The translations under genes and the position numbers were made by a program. DNA of 64,000 bases from Dorea longicatena (GTDB lineage Bacteria > Bacillota > Clostridia > Lachnospirales > Lachnospiraceae): assembly GCF_025150085.1 (NCBI RefSeq), contig NZ_CP102280.1, positions 15,001-79,000 on the forward strand, in the 5' to 3' direction. The notes under the pieces are model-generated. The model saw only the letters and a program-made list of their open reading frames with translations, was not told the DNA's origin and did no database searches. Below, piece after piece: positions 53,810 to 63,340 of this stretch. Positions within the stretch are counted from its first letter, which is position 1. Every line of letters starts with the position of its first letter.

Positions 53810-55378
53810 ATGCAGATTAATGAATTATTGTTAAAAAACTTTGGAAAATTCCATGACCGGCAGATAGATCTGGATGAGGGGATCAACCTGATTCACGGGG
53901 AAAACGAATCAGGAAAGTCTACAATCCATACATTCATCAGGGGAATGCTTTTCGGAATAGAAAGAGGGAGAGGACGGGCCGCGCAAAATGATACTTTCAG
54001 TATATACGAACCGTGGGAAAATCCTAATTACTATTCTGGTATATTGAAGTTCAAAAGTGGAGAGAAACATTTCCGTATCGAAAGAAATTTTGATAAATAT
54101 TCTAAAAAAGCGGAACTGATCTGTGAAGAGGACGGTGAAGTACTGTCTGTAGAAGACGGAGATCTTCAGATGCTGCTTGGGGAGATGGACGCAGAACGTT
54201 ACGATAATACCGTTTCCATGAGCCAGAGGAATGCACAGATGGGGGAAAGTATTGTGGCAGAGCTGAAAAATTATGCGACAAACTATTACACCTCGGGAAA
54301 CGGAGAAATCGACCTGGCCGGTGCATTGGAACAGTTAAGGGGCAGGAAGAAGATCCTGGAAAATGAGATCCGTATGGAAATGGCTCAAAAGCAGCAGAAA
54401 CGTGAAAAACTTGAGCAGGAAGTATCTTTTGTCTGGCGTGATGTACATCATCTGGAAGAAGAACTGGAACGTGTAGAAGAAGAACTTACGTATCGGCTGG
54501 AAAAGGAAGAAGAAAAGAAAAAAGAGCGCCAGAGGGAAGAAGAACATGGAAAAGGTGTCATGGATGAGATTCGTCCGGAAAAATGGAGAATCCATCCAAT
54601 GGAGCTTCTGGTGTTTGCACTGGTTATTGTGATTGCAGTCATCTTGTTCTCGAAACCGTGGAATTATCTGATCGCTATTGTGTTATTCCTTGCGTTCGGC
54701 TTATATATATGGAACCGGATGAAAGTTGGAAAAAAACAGGTAAAAACAGAGCCAGAGATTATCCTTGAAGAGATCACGCAGGAAGAGGAGAAAGTTCCGA
54801 TAGAGAAGTTACGCTGGGAGAAATCGCATATTACAGCGGAATTAAAAGAGAAGAGAATTCAGTATGACAACCTGGGAGAACAGCTCGCGGAACTGGATGA
54901 AGTTAATGAGCGTTCCAGGGAATATGAGATGAAACGCCAGGCGGTCCAGATGGCGGCAGATCATCTGGAACAGTTGTCAGAGGAGATGCGGGGATATCTA
55001 AAAAGAGATCTGAATGAGAAAGCGTCATCATTCATCTGTGAGATCACAGGTGGAAAATATAAAAAGCTTGTGACAGATGAAAAACTTCATGTATCGCTTA
55101 TGACAGATGAAAAGAGAGTAGAGATTGAACAGGTAAGTCGTGGAACGGTAGAACAGGTCTATCTGGCACTCCGTATGGCAGTGGGAGAGCTTTTATGTGA
55201 GGAAGAGATGCCGGTGATACTGGATGATGCATTTGCATATTATGATGAGGAGAGAATGCTTCAGACACTCAGATGGTTGAAAGAACATAAGAAACAAGTG
55301 ATCATATTTACCTGTCAGACGAGAGAAGAACAGGTGATGAAAGAAGCCGGACTTGTTTATCACAAGATAGAACTTTAA
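53810..55378 (+). CDS. YhaN/SbcC-like ATPase with internal TM pair
   Basis: 522 aa, much shorter than B. subtilis YhaN (over 900 aa) or SbcC. N-terminal half-site: LLLKNFGKFHDRQI, Walker A HGENESGKST (about 29-38). Coiled coil about 180-250 (KREKLEQEVSFVWRDVHHLEEELERVEEEL). Two TM helices at about 265-283 and 288-306 (LLVFALVIVIAVILFS; YLIAIVLFLAFGLYIW). Return coil about 330-410. Signature VSRGTVEQVYLALR (about 443-456) and Walker B MPVILDDAFAYYD (about 467-479). The hinge is replaced by a membrane hairpin, so the complex is probably membrane-bound. Confidence 0.88.
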   Translation: MQINELLLKNFGKFHDRQIDLDEGINLIHGENESGKSTIHTFIRGMLFGIERGRGRAAQNDTFSIYEPWENPNYYSGILKFKSGEKHFRIERNFDKYSKKAELICEEDGEVLSVEDGDLQMLLGEMDAERYDNTVSMSQRNAQMGESIVAELKNYATNYYTSGNGEIDLAGALEQLRGRKKILENEIRMEMAQKQQKREKLEQEVSFVWRDVHHLEEELERVEEELTYRLEKEEEKKKERQREEEHGKGVMDEIRPEKWRIHPMELLVFALVIVIAVILFSKPWNYLIAIVLFLAFGLYIWNRMKVGKKQVKTEPEIILEEITQEEEKVPIEKLRWEKSHITAELKEKRIQYDNLGEQLAELDEVNERSREYEMKRQAVQMAADHLEQLSEEMRGYLKRDLNEKASSFICEITGGKYKKLVTDEKLHVSLMTDEKRVEIEQVSRGTVEQVYLALRMAVGELLCEEEMPVILDDAFAYYDEERMLQTLRWLKEHKKQVIIFTCQTREEQVMKEAGLVYHKIEL

Positions 55379-55415
55379 AAAAATGCTGTCGGGAAATTCC
55401 CGGCAGCATTTTTTA
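55378..55415. terminator. Bidirectional terminator
   Basis: AAAAAATGCTG-T-CGGGA pairs with TCCCG-G-CAGCATTTTTT around an AAT-type loop, with A and T tracts on both sides. Lies between convergent yhaN-like and prs genes. Confidence 0.9.
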
Positions 55416-55416
55416 A

Positions 55417-55462
55417 TCACGTGCATTCGTAAGGAGCTGCCCGTGGCAGGTCCTGTAGATAC
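55417..55462 (+). repeat. Dispersed 45-bp repeat, copy 4
   Basis: CACGTGCATTCGTAAGG then AGCTGCCCGTGGCAGGTC and CTGTAGAT, matching the copies at 3051 (minus strand), 7914 and 19345. Directly after a terminator, as at 19345. Confidence 0.62.
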
Positions 55463-55464
55463 TA

Positions 55465-56652
55465 TTAAATCTCTTCACCATTTTTATACTTATTGACAAC
55501 ATTCTGAATTCTTTCGATAGGATTCAGGATACTGCTGATAGAACCATCGTGGTTAAGAGTGTCGATCACGAGGGCAATATATTTGCTCATATCACAGTTA
55601 ATATAATATGGACGTTCCAGAAGTTCAGGTGTCTGGTAGATCAGGTTGGTAGTCAGAACAGCGTCTAAGATACCTTCTTCATATGCCTGGTCGAATTTCT
55701 CCAGACCGTTTGTGAACAGACCGAATGTAGCAGCGCAGAAGATACGTTTTGCTTTGCGCTGTTTTAACTGGCGGGCAACGTCTAACATACTGTCACCGGA
55801 AGAAATCATGTCATCAAGGATGATCACATCTTTTCCTTCTACGGAAGATCCAAGGAACTCATGAGCAACGATCGGGTTACGGCCGTCTACCACACGTGAG
55901 AAGTCACGGCGTTTGTAGAACATACCCATATCAAGGTTCAGTACGTTGGCAAGATAAATTGCACGTCCTGTAGCACCTTCATCCGGGCTGATTGCCATCA
56001 TGTGATCACTGTCGATCTGAAGGTCTTTGAAGGTACGGAGAAGACCTTTGACGAACTGGTATGTCGGACGGATTGTTTCGAATCCGTTTAATGGAATCGC
56101 ATTCTGTACACGAGGATCGTGAGCATCAAATGTGATGATATTGTCAACACCCATACGGACAAGCTCCTGAAGAGCGAGTGCGCAGTCCAGAGATTCACGA
56201 CTGCTTCTCTTGTGCTGACGGCTTTCATATAAGAATGGCATAATGACGTTAATACGACGTCCTTTTCCACCTACTGCTGCAATAATACGTTTCAAGTTCT
56301 GATAATGATCGTCAGGGGACATATGGTTAATATTTCCTGTCAGGGAATATGTCAGGTTGTAGTTACATACATCGACCATAAGATAAAGATCTTTACCACG
56401 AACGGATTCATTAATAATACCTTTTGCTTCACCTGAACCAAAACGTGGAACTTTTGCATCGATTAAGTAAGTGTCTTTCTCATAGCCTATGAAAGCGACA
56501 TCGTTCTTATGAATATGTCCATCTTCCTTTCTCCATTTTACGAGATAATCATTTACTTTTGCTCCCATCTCTGTACAACCGTCAAGAGCGATCAGTCCAA
56601 GTGCTCCTACCGGTATATTCTCAAGATTACGATCGTTACGGCGTAACATCAT
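55465..56652 (-). CDS. prs: Ribose-phosphate pyrophosphokinase, long form
   Basis: 395 aa, about 80 longer than common PRPP synthetases (about 315). Two phosphoribosyltransferase-like halves: INVIMPFLYESRQHKRSSRESLDCALALQELVRMGVDNIITFDAHDPRVQNAIPL (flexible loop and metal site, about 130-185) and the PRPP-binding loop KDVIILDDMISSGDSMLDVARQL (about 268-290). An extra N-terminal domain of about 80 residues (KVNDYLVKWRKEDGHIHKNDVAFIGYEKDTYLIDAKVPRFGSGEAKGII) accounts for the length. It makes PRPP for nucleotide synthesis. GGGAGGT lies 5-6 nt before the ATG pair. Last gene of dnaD-dnaI-prs; overlaps dnaI by 17 nt. Confidence 0.88.
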   Translation of the reverse strand: MMLRRNDRNLENIPVGALGLIALDGCTEMGAKVNDYLVKWRKEDGHIHKNDVAFIGYEKDTYLIDAKVPRFGSGEAKGIINESVRGKDLYLMVDVCNYNLTYSLTGNINHMSPDDHYQNLKRIIAAVGGKGRRINVIMPFLYESRQHKRSSRESLDCALALQELVRMGVDNIITFDAHDPRVQNAIPLNGFETIRPTYQFVKGLLRTFKDLQIDSDHMMAISPDEGATGRAIYLANVLNLDMGMFYKRRDFSRVVDGRNPIVAHEFLGSSVEGKDVIILDDMISSGDSMLDVARQLKQRKAKRIFCAATFGLFTNGLEKFDQAYEEGILDAVLTTNLIYQTPELLERPYYINCDMSKYIALVIDTLNHDGSISSILNPIERIQNVVNKYKNGEEI

Positions 56653-57649
56653 TAGTACCTCCCAGGTTTAATAATTTTTTTTGGATACGGATATCGTCAC
56701 CGGTAATACGCAGAATTGTATAATTACTGCTGATTCGTGAGAATGTCCGTTCCGAGTAGATTGATTTTATATCCTCCAATGCAAGGTTGGTAGATATTAT
56801 GGTTGATTTCTGCCTTAATATGCGTTCATTCAGACAAATGAACAACTGGGATACAGTAAATGAATTCGGCAGTTCTGTACCCAGATCATCAATGATCAGC
56901 AAGTCACAGTCATAGATGTGTTCAAATACATCAGAATCCTTGTCCTGTCTTTTACCAAATGTATTCTCTGCAAGGATATCAAAAAGTCCGGCTGCTGTAA
57001 AGTAAATAACGGAATAAGCGGAATCCATTAATTCTTTTGCGATGCAGTGAGAAAGAAAAGTCTTTCCGACACCGGTATCTCCATACAGTAGTATGTTATG
57101 AAATTCTTTAGAAAATGTATCTACGAAGTTGTGACAGACATTTAATGCAGTTTCCATTGATTCCAGAGAAGAACGTCCGGTAAGCGGATCGATATGATTC
57201 CTGGAATAATAGGACAGAGAACAGGTTGAAAAGTTCTCTTTGTCAAGGATATCTTTGAGATTAGATTGCGTATATAAATAATCCACAATCGCTTTTTTGA
57301 AACAGTGACATTTATGTGTGCCAATATAACCGGTATCTTTACAATCCGGACACTGATAGTGTAATTCAAGGTAATTGGCAGGAAGACCATGTGCTTTTAG
57401 TAAAGCCGGCTTTCTGGCGGAGAGTTCTTTGAGCTCTGATTTTAAAGAAGAAAGAGCAGTCTGATCTCCGTCCAGAAGCAGTCTTGCCTTTTTAACACTT
57501 AAAGAGGAGATGGAATGATCCACTTCCTCTAATTCGGGAATGAGGGCGTATGCCTTCTCATAGCGTTTTCTGAGTTGAAACTCATTATCCAGTTGTTTTT
57601 GTTCATAAGTACGCATTAAATGATCGTACTGAGAATTGGAAAGTGCCAT
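56636..57649 (-). CDS. Helicase loader (DnaI/DnaC-like ATPase)
   Basis: 337 aa. N-terminal coiled helix (about 10-90), zinc motif CPDCKDTGYIGTHKCHCF (about 100-117), AAA+ domain with Walker A LLYGDTGVGKTFLSH (about 188-202), Walker B CDLLIIDDLGTEL (about 248-260), and sensor I TIISTNLALEDI with arginine finger region SERTFSRISSN. The Cys motif plus AAA+ is typical of DnaI, which loads the replicative helicase with DnaD and DnaB. It lies 50 nt after dnaD. Confidence 0.9.
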   Translation of the reverse strand: MALSNSQYDHLMRTYEQKQLDNEFQLRKRYEKAYALIPELEEVDHSISSLSVKKARLLLDGDQTALSSLKSELKELSARKPALLKAHGLPANYLELHYQCPDCKDTGYIGTHKCHCFKKAIVDYLYTQSNLKDILDKENFSTCSLSYYSRNHIDPLTGRSSLESMETALNVCHNFVDTFSKEFHNILLYGDTGVGKTFLSHCIAKELMDSAYSVIYFTAAGLFDILAENTFGKRQDKDSDVFEHIYDCDLLIIDDLGTELPNSFTVSQLFICLNERILRQKSTIISTNLALEDIKSIYSERTFSRISSNYTILRITGDDIRIQKKLLNLGGTNDVTP

Positions 57650-57699
57650 GTTATGGAAAACTCCTCTGCATTCGCATAATAGAATCTAATATGTATACT

Positions 57700-58818
57700 T
57701 TATTGCTGAACCAGACGACGTTCCAGATCATTCATGTCATAAGAACGTCCGTCGAAATTGTTGAACTTATTGTTCTGGTTAATTGCAGGCTTCTGTGCCT
57801 GTTGCTGTCTTTTGCGTTCCTTTGCGAGCTCTTTCGCACGTTCCTTCTCTTTGCGATAATCAGCATCTACCGCATCGATATCTTTTAACTGACGGACATT
57901 CTTGTCCTTCCAGCGCTTCAGAATGGAATCGGTATAGTCAAAGCTTGGCTGATGAATGGCATTCATCGTACGGTCACATGCTTCAAGGATTACTTCCAGA
58001 GCAAAACCATATTCTTCTGACCATTTGCGGATATAGGCAATCTCAGAAGCGGCAGGACCGCGGCCCTTAATCCCATATGCATTCAGGACGCAATAACAGT
58101 TCTTATTATAAAGAAATGAACTTGTCTTGGCAAGATTCACAGTTGTTATGTTTTCTTCATGCCATGATAAGGCCACCTTATTAATATAATGCATACTCTT
58201 GTGACCATTTTCGACACAATATTCGATCAGATACTCAATAAGTTCAGCTGACATATTCAGTGTGTCATAAAAATAAGTAATCTGGTCAATATCAGTAGCG
58301 GAAAGTGTCTTGCCGAGATACTGTTCGGCAACAAAGAGTAATTCTTTGAATTCTGCACGTTCCTTACGGCTACGGTACTGCTGTATATTTGTTGTAGATG
58401 CCGGAACCGCAGAAACAGGGGCTTCGACAGAATCAACAGGGTAATCCATCTGATTTGTCATAGATGGAACGGACGCAGTCATATAGCCGGACTGTACATC
58501 GTGTAATTCGGAAGTTGGTACGGATGAACGGACCGTACTTTGCGGAGTCGGATCATCCGGAGTGTCATCCAGATAATCAAGGAGTCCTTCACTCTTCCAG
58601 TATCTTAATGCGCGGAGTACATCCTTCTCTGTGCACTCGAGCAGATCAGCCAGCTCGGAAACAGAAAGACATCCGGAGGACTGATTCATATGACGGAGAA
58701 GCAGGAGATATACTTTGACATATTCTCCATTGGCTCTGACCATATACTGGTCGATAAATTCATTGTCCAGTACAGTCGCGTTCGTCTGTACATACTTCGT
58801 AAGTTTTAATTCCTTCAT
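57700..58818 (-). CDS. dnaD: DnaD-domain replication initiation protein
   Basis: 372 aa. N-terminal winged-helix DDBH1 (VLDNEFIDQYMVRANGEYVKVYLLLLRHMNQSSGCLSVSELADLLECTEKDVLRALRYWKSEGLLDY, about 16-82), a low-complexity linker rich in P, S and T (about 83-150), then two DnaB_2/DDBH2 domains (about 155-230 and 235-315). The YxxxIxxxW-type motif is seen in FDYTDSILKRWKD. Charged Gln/Lys-rich tail. Works with DnaA and the helicase loader at the origin. Three DnaA boxes lie about 115-145 nt before its start. Promoter-proximal gene of the dnaD-dnaI-prs unit. Confidence 0.92.
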   Translation of the reverse strand: MKELKLTKYVQTNATVLDNEFIDQYMVRANGEYVKVYLLLLRHMNQSSGCLSVSELADLLECTEKDVLRALRYWKSEGLLDYLDDTPDDPTPQSTVRSSVPTSELHDVQSGYMTASVPSMTNQMDYPVDSVEAPVSAVPASTTNIQQYRSRKERAEFKELLFVAEQYLGKTLSATDIDQITYFYDTLNMSAELIEYLIEYCVENGHKSMHYINKVALSWHEENITTVNLAKTSSFLYNKNCYCVLNAYGIKGRGPAASEIAYIRKWSEEYGFALEVILEACDRTMNAIHQPSFDYTDSILKRWKDKNVRQLKDIDAVDADYRKEKERAKELAKERKRQQQAQKPAINQNNKFNNFDGRSYDMNDLERRLVQQ

Positions 58819-58931
58819 AATAATTCCCCGTCCTCCCCAGAACTTTTTGTATCTTTCGTTTCATCGTAGACACATTATAGCACCGGGAAGACGGGGAAAA
58901 AAGAAATTTTTGAGTCAAAATCCGACTTTTT

Positions 58932-58963
58932 TGTGGATAAAATTGTGTGGATAATGTGGATAA
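58932..58963 (-). promoter_or_regulatory. Three consensus DnaA boxes before dnaD
   Basis: TGTGGATAA at 58932-58940, 58946-58954 and 58955-58963; steps of 14 and 9 bp. On the minus strand they read TTATCCACA. They lie between the murC stop and the dnaD start, so they may serve the dnaD promoter. The rest of the gap is T-rich with a weak GGGAAGACGGGG hairpin-like stretch. Confidence 0.8.
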
Positions 58964-60343
58964 CTAGCGTTTAAGCAGGTTTTCCCCAATGTTTACAACG
59001 TTTCCGGCTCCCATAGTTATCAACACATCTCCCTTCTGGCACTTGTCCAGACAGAAGTTTTCAATCTCTTCAAAGCTTGGGAAATAGTAAGCATCGCATC
59101 CTTTTTTCTTTAATTCTTCTGCAATCATCTCAGAAGACATGCCCAGAGTATCTGTCTCACGGGCAGCGTAGATGTCTGCGAGGATCACATGATCGGCATG
59201 TGTCAGGGCATCTACAAATTCAGGGAATAATGCTTTGGTACGTGTATAAGTATGTGGCTGGAAGATGCACCATATTTCTTTGTGCGGGTATTCCTTGGCC
59301 GCTGTTAAAGTTGCATTGATCTCTGTTGGGTGATGAGCATAATCATCAATGACAGTAACTCCATTAACTTCACCTTTATATTCGAAACGACGGTCTGTGC
59401 CGTGGAACGATTTCAGTCCTTCTTTGATCTTGGTAAATGGAACTCCGAGAAGGTCTGCAACGGCAATGGCTGATAATGCATTGGATACATTATGATCTCC
59501 ATTCACCGATAATGAGATACGGTCGATAAATTCACCGGATTTTACCAGATCGAAAGAGGCCTCTCCCTTCTTATCATGAAGGACATTGGTTGCACTGTAG
59601 TCAAGAGAGCTGTCATTACCGTAACGGATCACGCGGCAGTCAAGGTCAGCAGTGATCTCTTCAAGATTAGGAATGTTGTCGTTGATAACAAGTGTTCCAT
59701 CCTTTGGAAGTAATTTCGCAAAGCGGTGGAAAGAATTACGGATATCAGCCAGGTCTTTGAAGAAATCCAGATGATCTTCGTCAATATTCAGGATTACGCC
59801 GATCTTCGGGAAGAAATGCAGGAAACTGTTCGTATATTCACAGGCTTCTGTGACAAAATATTCAGAATTACCTACACGGATGTTACCGCCGATAGCCTTT
59901 AAGATGCCGCCGACAGAGATGGTAGGATCCATTTCTCCGGCAAGTAAAATGTGTGACAGCATAGAAGTTGTCGTTGTCTTGCCGTGGGTACCGGAAATTG
60001 CGATCGGTACATCATAGTTGGTCATTAACTGTCCGAGCAGTTCTGCACGGGTCAGCATAGGAAGATTCTGTTTTACAGCTTCTGCGAATTCTTCGTTATC
60101 AGGATGAATTGCGGCAGTATATACAACAACATCGATGCCGGAAATAATATTAGAAGCTTTCTGTCCGTAGAATACTTTGGCCCCCAGCTTTTCCAGATGA
60201 TCTGTGAGGGCGGATTCTTTATTATCAGATCCGGAAATAGTGAAACCTTCTTTTAAAAGTATCTCGGCAAGACCACTCATGCTGATACCGCCGATTCCGA
60301 TAAAGTGTACGTGTACAGGTTTTTCAAAATTAATTTTATACAT
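58964..60343 (-). CDS. murC: UDP-N-acetylmuramate-L-alanine ligase
   Basis: 459 aa. Mur ligase: N-terminal Rossmann HFIGIGGISMSGLAEILL (about 13-30), ATP loop ISGTHGKTTTTSMLSHI (about 117-133), EACEYTNSFLHFFP (about 166-180), NIDEDHLDFF (about 187-196), SVNGDHNVSNALSAIAVADLLG, and C-terminal DDYAHHPTEINATLTAAK and FQPHTYTRTKALFPEF. Adds L-Ala to UDP-MurNAc in the cytosol. The upstream gap to 60567 is AT-rich and carries the divergent glgC promoter. Confidence 0.96.
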   Translation of the reverse strand: MYKINFEKPVHVHFIGIGGISMSGLAEILLKEGFTISGSDNKESALTDHLEKLGAKVFYGQKASNIISGIDVVVYTAAIHPDNEEFAEAVKQNLPMLTRAELLGQLMTNYDVPIAISGTHGKTTTTSMLSHILLAGEMDPTISVGGILKAIGGNIRVGNSEYFVTEACEYTNSFLHFFPKIGVILNIDEDHLDFFKDLADIRNSFHRFAKLLPKDGTLVINDNIPNLEEITADLDCRVIRYGNDSSLDYSATNVLHDKKGEASFDLVKSGEFIDRISLSVNGDHNVSNALSAIAVADLLGVPFTKIKEGLKSFHGTDRRFEYKGEVNGVTVIDDYAHHPTEINATLTAAKEYPHKEIWCIFQPHTYTRTKALFPEFVDALTHADHVILADIYAARETDTLGMSSEMIAEELKKKGCDAYYFPSFEEIENFCLDKCQKGDVLITMGAGNVVNIGENLLKR

Positions 60344-60525
60344 AATATACCATCCTTTTTAATAATATAGGTAAAAAGATCATCATAAAAACTACATGTT
60401 CTTCATATTATTATAAACATATATTAAAAAAAATCCAAGTCGTAAGTTTTTGTAATAATTTAACAAAAAGTTTGCGAAAATCGAAAAAAAACTGTAAAAA
60501 TTGTTAGCTACGTAAGAAGAAGTAT

Positions 60526-60533
60526 GGTATAAT
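60526..60533 (+). promoter_or_regulatory. Extended -10 promoter of glgCD
   Basis: TGGTATAAT (TATAAT at 60528-60533), with TTAGCT 18 bp before it as a weak -35. About 35 nt before the glgC ATG. Confidence 0.65.
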
Positions 60534-60567
60534 AGAAAAAGCAAGACTACTGAGAAGGGGTGATGAC

Positions 60568-61842
60568 ATGAGAAAGAAGGAAATGATAGCAATGCTGCTG
60601 GCAGGAGGACAGGGCAGCAGACTTGGAGTCCTCACAGCAAAAGTTGCAAAACCTGCCGTTGCATTTGGAGGTAAATATCGCATTATTGACTTTCCACTCA
60701 GCAACTGCATTAATTCAGGAATTGATACGGTGGGTGTATTGACCCAGTATCAGCCATTGAGATTGAATGCGCATATAGGAATCGGTATTCCTTGGGATCT
60801 TGACAGGAATTACGGAGGAGTAACGGTTCTTCCACCATATGAGAGAAGCGGAAGCAGTGAATGGTATTCCGGAACTGCGAACGCAATTTATCAGAATCTG
60901 GATTATATGGAGCAGTTTGATCCGGATTATGTACTGATCTTATCAGGGGATCACATTTATAAAATGGACTATGAAGTAATGCTGGATTATCATAAGGCGA
61001 ATAACGCAGACGTGACGATTGCGGCAATGCCGGTGCCGATGGAAGAGGCAAGCCGTTTCGGTATTGTTATCGCAGATGAAGATGGAAGGATTCAGGAATT
61101 CCAGGAAAAACCTGCGGAACCAAAGAGTAATCTGGCATCTATGGGAATTTATATATTCTCATGGAAAGTCCTGAAGGAAGCGTTGGAGACATTGAAGGAC
61201 GAGCCTGGTTGTGACTTCGGAAAGCATATCATTCCATATTGTCACAATAAAGGCGAGAGATTGTTCGCATATGAATATAACGGTTACTGGAAAGATGTCG
61301 GAACACTGGGATCTTACTGGGAAGCCAATATGGAACTGATCGATATCATACCGGAGTTCAATTTATATGAAGAATTCTGGAAGATATATACCAACAGTGA
61401 GATTCTGCCGCCACAGTATATTTCGGCACAGTCAGTGATTGAGAGAAGTATTATCTGTAACGGTGCGGAAGTATATGGTGAAGTACATAACAGTATTATC
61501 GGATCCGGAGTTGTTATAGGAGAAGGATCCGTGATCAGGGATTCTATTATCATGAAAGATACCAGGGTTGGTAAGAATTGTGTCATGGACAAGGCAATCA
61601 TTGCAGAAAATTGCCTGGTTGGGGATAATACTACATTTGGCATCGGAAGTGATATACCGAACAAATTAAAACCGGCAATTTATTCATTTGGCCTGGTTGC
61701 CGTGGGTGAAAAATCTGTAATACCGGATGGGGTGCAGATTGGAAAGAACACTGCTATCAGTGGAGTAACATCCAAAGAAGATTACCCGAATGGAGTACTG
61801 GAAAGTGGAGAAACATTGATAAAGGCAGGTGAACGAGCATGA
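60568..61842 (+). CDS. glgC: Glucose-1-phosphate adenylyltransferase, catalytic subunit
   Basis: 424 aa; GAAGGGGTGATG before the ATG. Nucleotidyltransferase start [43 protein letters not shown] (about 12-54), [11 protein letters not shown] (about 131-141), EASRFGI and [20 protein letters not shown] (about 180-210), [17 protein letters not shown] (about 246-262), then a left-handed beta-helix (about 290-400). It makes ADP-glucose for glycogen. Overlaps glgD by 4 nt; in Clostridia GlgC and GlgD form a mixed enzyme. Confidence 0.95.
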   Translation: MRKKEMIAMLLAGGQGSRLGVLTAKVAKPAVAFGGKYRIIDFPLSNCINSGIDTVGVLTQYQPLRLNAHIGIGIPWDLDRNYGGVTVLPPYERSGSSEWYSGTANAIYQNLDYMEQFDPDYVLILSGDHIYKMDYEVMLDYHKANNADVTIAAMPVPMEEASRFGIVIADEDGRIQEFQEKPAEPKSNLASMGIYIFSWKVLKEALETLKDEPGCDFGKHIIPYCHNKGERLFAYEYNGYWKDVGTLGSYWEANMELIDIIPEFNLYEEFWKIYTNSEILPPQYISAQSVIERSIICNGAEVYGEVHNSIIGSGVVIGEGSVIRDSIIMKDTRVGKNCVMDKAIIAENCLVGDNTTFGIGSDIPNKLKPAIYSFGLVAVGEKSVIPDGVQIGKNTAISGVTSKEDYPNGVLESGETLIKAGERA

Positions 61843-62957
61843 GAGCAGTAGGAATTATTTTAGCAGGTGGTAACAGCAATAAGATGCGTGAACTGACACA
61901 TAAAAGAGCAGTGGCAGCAATGCCGATCGCCGGAAGTTACAGAGCGATTGACTTTGCACTCAGTAATATGTCAAACTCTCATATTCAGAAGGTGGCAGTT
62001 CTGACACAGTACAATGCCCGTTCGTTGAATGAACATCTGAATTCTTCAAAATGGTGGGATTTCGGAAGAAAGCAGGGGGGATTATATGTATTTACCCCGA
62101 CGATCACCGCGGAGAACGGATACTGGTACCGCGGAACAGCAGACGCAATTTATCAGAATCTGGATTTCTTAAAGAGATGTCACGAACCTTATGTAATCAT
62201 TACATCCGGTGATGCTGTATATAAGATGGATTATAACAAAGTACTGGAATATCACATTGCAAAGAAAGCGGATATTACAGTGGTATGCAAAGAACTTGGT
62301 CCGAACGAAGATGCAAGCCGTTTCGGAACGATCAAGATGAATGATTCGATGCGTATTGAAGAGTTCGAGGAAAAGCCGATGGTGGCACAGTCGCAGATTG
62401 TATCAACAGGTATCTATGTAATCAGAAGACGCCAGCTGATCGATCTGATCGAACATTGCGCAGAAGATGACAGACATGATTTTGTGACCGATATTCTTAT
62501 CAGATATAAGAATCTGAAGAAAATCTACGGTTATAAAATAAAAGATTACTGGAGCAACATTTCAACAGTGGATGCATATTATCAGACGAATATGGATTTC
62601 CTGAAACCGGAAGTACGTGAGTATTTCTTCCGGACACAGCCGGGTATTTATTCCAAGGTCAGCGACTTGCCGCCGGCAAAATACAACCCGGGATCTATGG
62701 TTAAGAACAGCCTTGTGGCGAGTGGAAGTATCATTAATGGTACAGTCGAGAATTCGATTCTTTTCAAGAAGACATTCGTGGGGAACAACTGTGTCATTAA
62801 GAATTCCATTATTCTTAATGATGTCTATCTCGGAGACAATGCATATATTGAGAACTGTATTGTAGAAAGCAGGGATACGATCCGGGCAAACACACGCTAT
62901 GTTGGTGAAAATGGTGTGAAGGTAGTCGTAGAAAAAAATGAGAGGTATGCACTTTAA
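61839..62957 (+). CDS. glgD: GlgD, glucose-1-phosphate adenylyltransferase regulatory-type subunit
   Basis: 372 aa; ATG overlaps the glgC stop. Same fold as GlgC, but the start reads [23 protein letters not shown], lacking the GQGSRL-type catalytic loop, and LTSGDAV replaces LSGDH. Beta-helix at about 260-370. These changes fit the GlgD group, thought to lack or have little own activity and to modulate GlgC. Confidence 0.93.
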   Translation: MRAVGIILAGGNSNKMRELTHKRAVAAMPIAGSYRAIDFALSNMSNSHIQKVAVLTQYNARSLNEHLNSSKWWDFGRKQGGLYVFTPTITAENGYWYRGTADAIYQNLDFLKRCHEPYVIITSGDAVYKMDYNKVLEYHIAKKADITVVCKELGPNEDASRFGTIKMNDSMRIEEFEEKPMVAQSQIVSTGIYVIRRRQLIDLIEHCAEDDRHDFVTDILIRYKNLKKIYGYKIKDYWSNISTVDAYYQTNMDFLKPEVREYFFRTQPGIYSKVSDLPPAKYNPGSMVKNSLVASGSIINGTVENSILFKKTFVGNNCVIKNSIILNDVYLGDNAYIENCIVESRDTIRANTRYVGENGVKVVVEKNERYAL

Positions 62958-62999
62958 GAAAAAGCAGTGCAAAGGCTAGAAGAAAGGGGCTAGAACAAC

Positions 63000-63275
63000 A
63001 TGCAGATTACAGATGTACGAGTACGTAAAGTAGCAAAGGAGGGCAAGCTGAAAGCTGTCGTTTCCATTACCATGGATGAGGAATTTGTGGTACACGATAT
63101 TAAGGTGATTGAAGGAGAAAAAGGACTCTTTATCGCAATGCCAAGCAAGAAAGCATTGGATGGAGAGTATAGAGATATTGCGCATCCAATCAACTCAGGA
63201 ACAAGAGAGCGCATTCAGAATATTATCCTTGAGAAATATGAAGAAGCTCTGACTGAGGATGTAGCAGAAGCATAG
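63000..63275 (+). CDS. spoVG: SpoVG regulatory protein
   Basis: 91 aa, usual length. Family words: [51 protein letters not shown], then [24 protein letters not shown]. SpoVG binds nucleic acid and acts in sporulation, division and virulence regulation in Firmicutes. GAAAGGGG about 11 nt before the ATG. Downstream of glgD by 42 nt without a terminator, so it may be partly co-transcribed. Confidence 0.96.
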   Translation: MQITDVRVRKVAKEGKLKAVVSITMDEEFVVHDIKVIEGEKGLFIAMPSKKALDGEYRDIAHPINSGTRERIQNIILEKYEEALTEDVAEA

Positions 63276-63294
63276 AGGGCATATGTATCGGCGA

Positions 63295-63329
63295 AAAAGA
63301 GGAGTGGGAATTTCCCGCTCCTCTTTTTA
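63295..63329. terminator. Bidirectional terminator
   Basis: AAAAAGAGGAG-T-GGGA pairs with TCCC-G-CTCCTCTTTTT, 15-16 bp, with A and T ends. Ends spoVG and the convergent pseudouridine synthase gene. Confidence 0.93.
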
Positions 63330-63340
63330 GGATAACTGAA

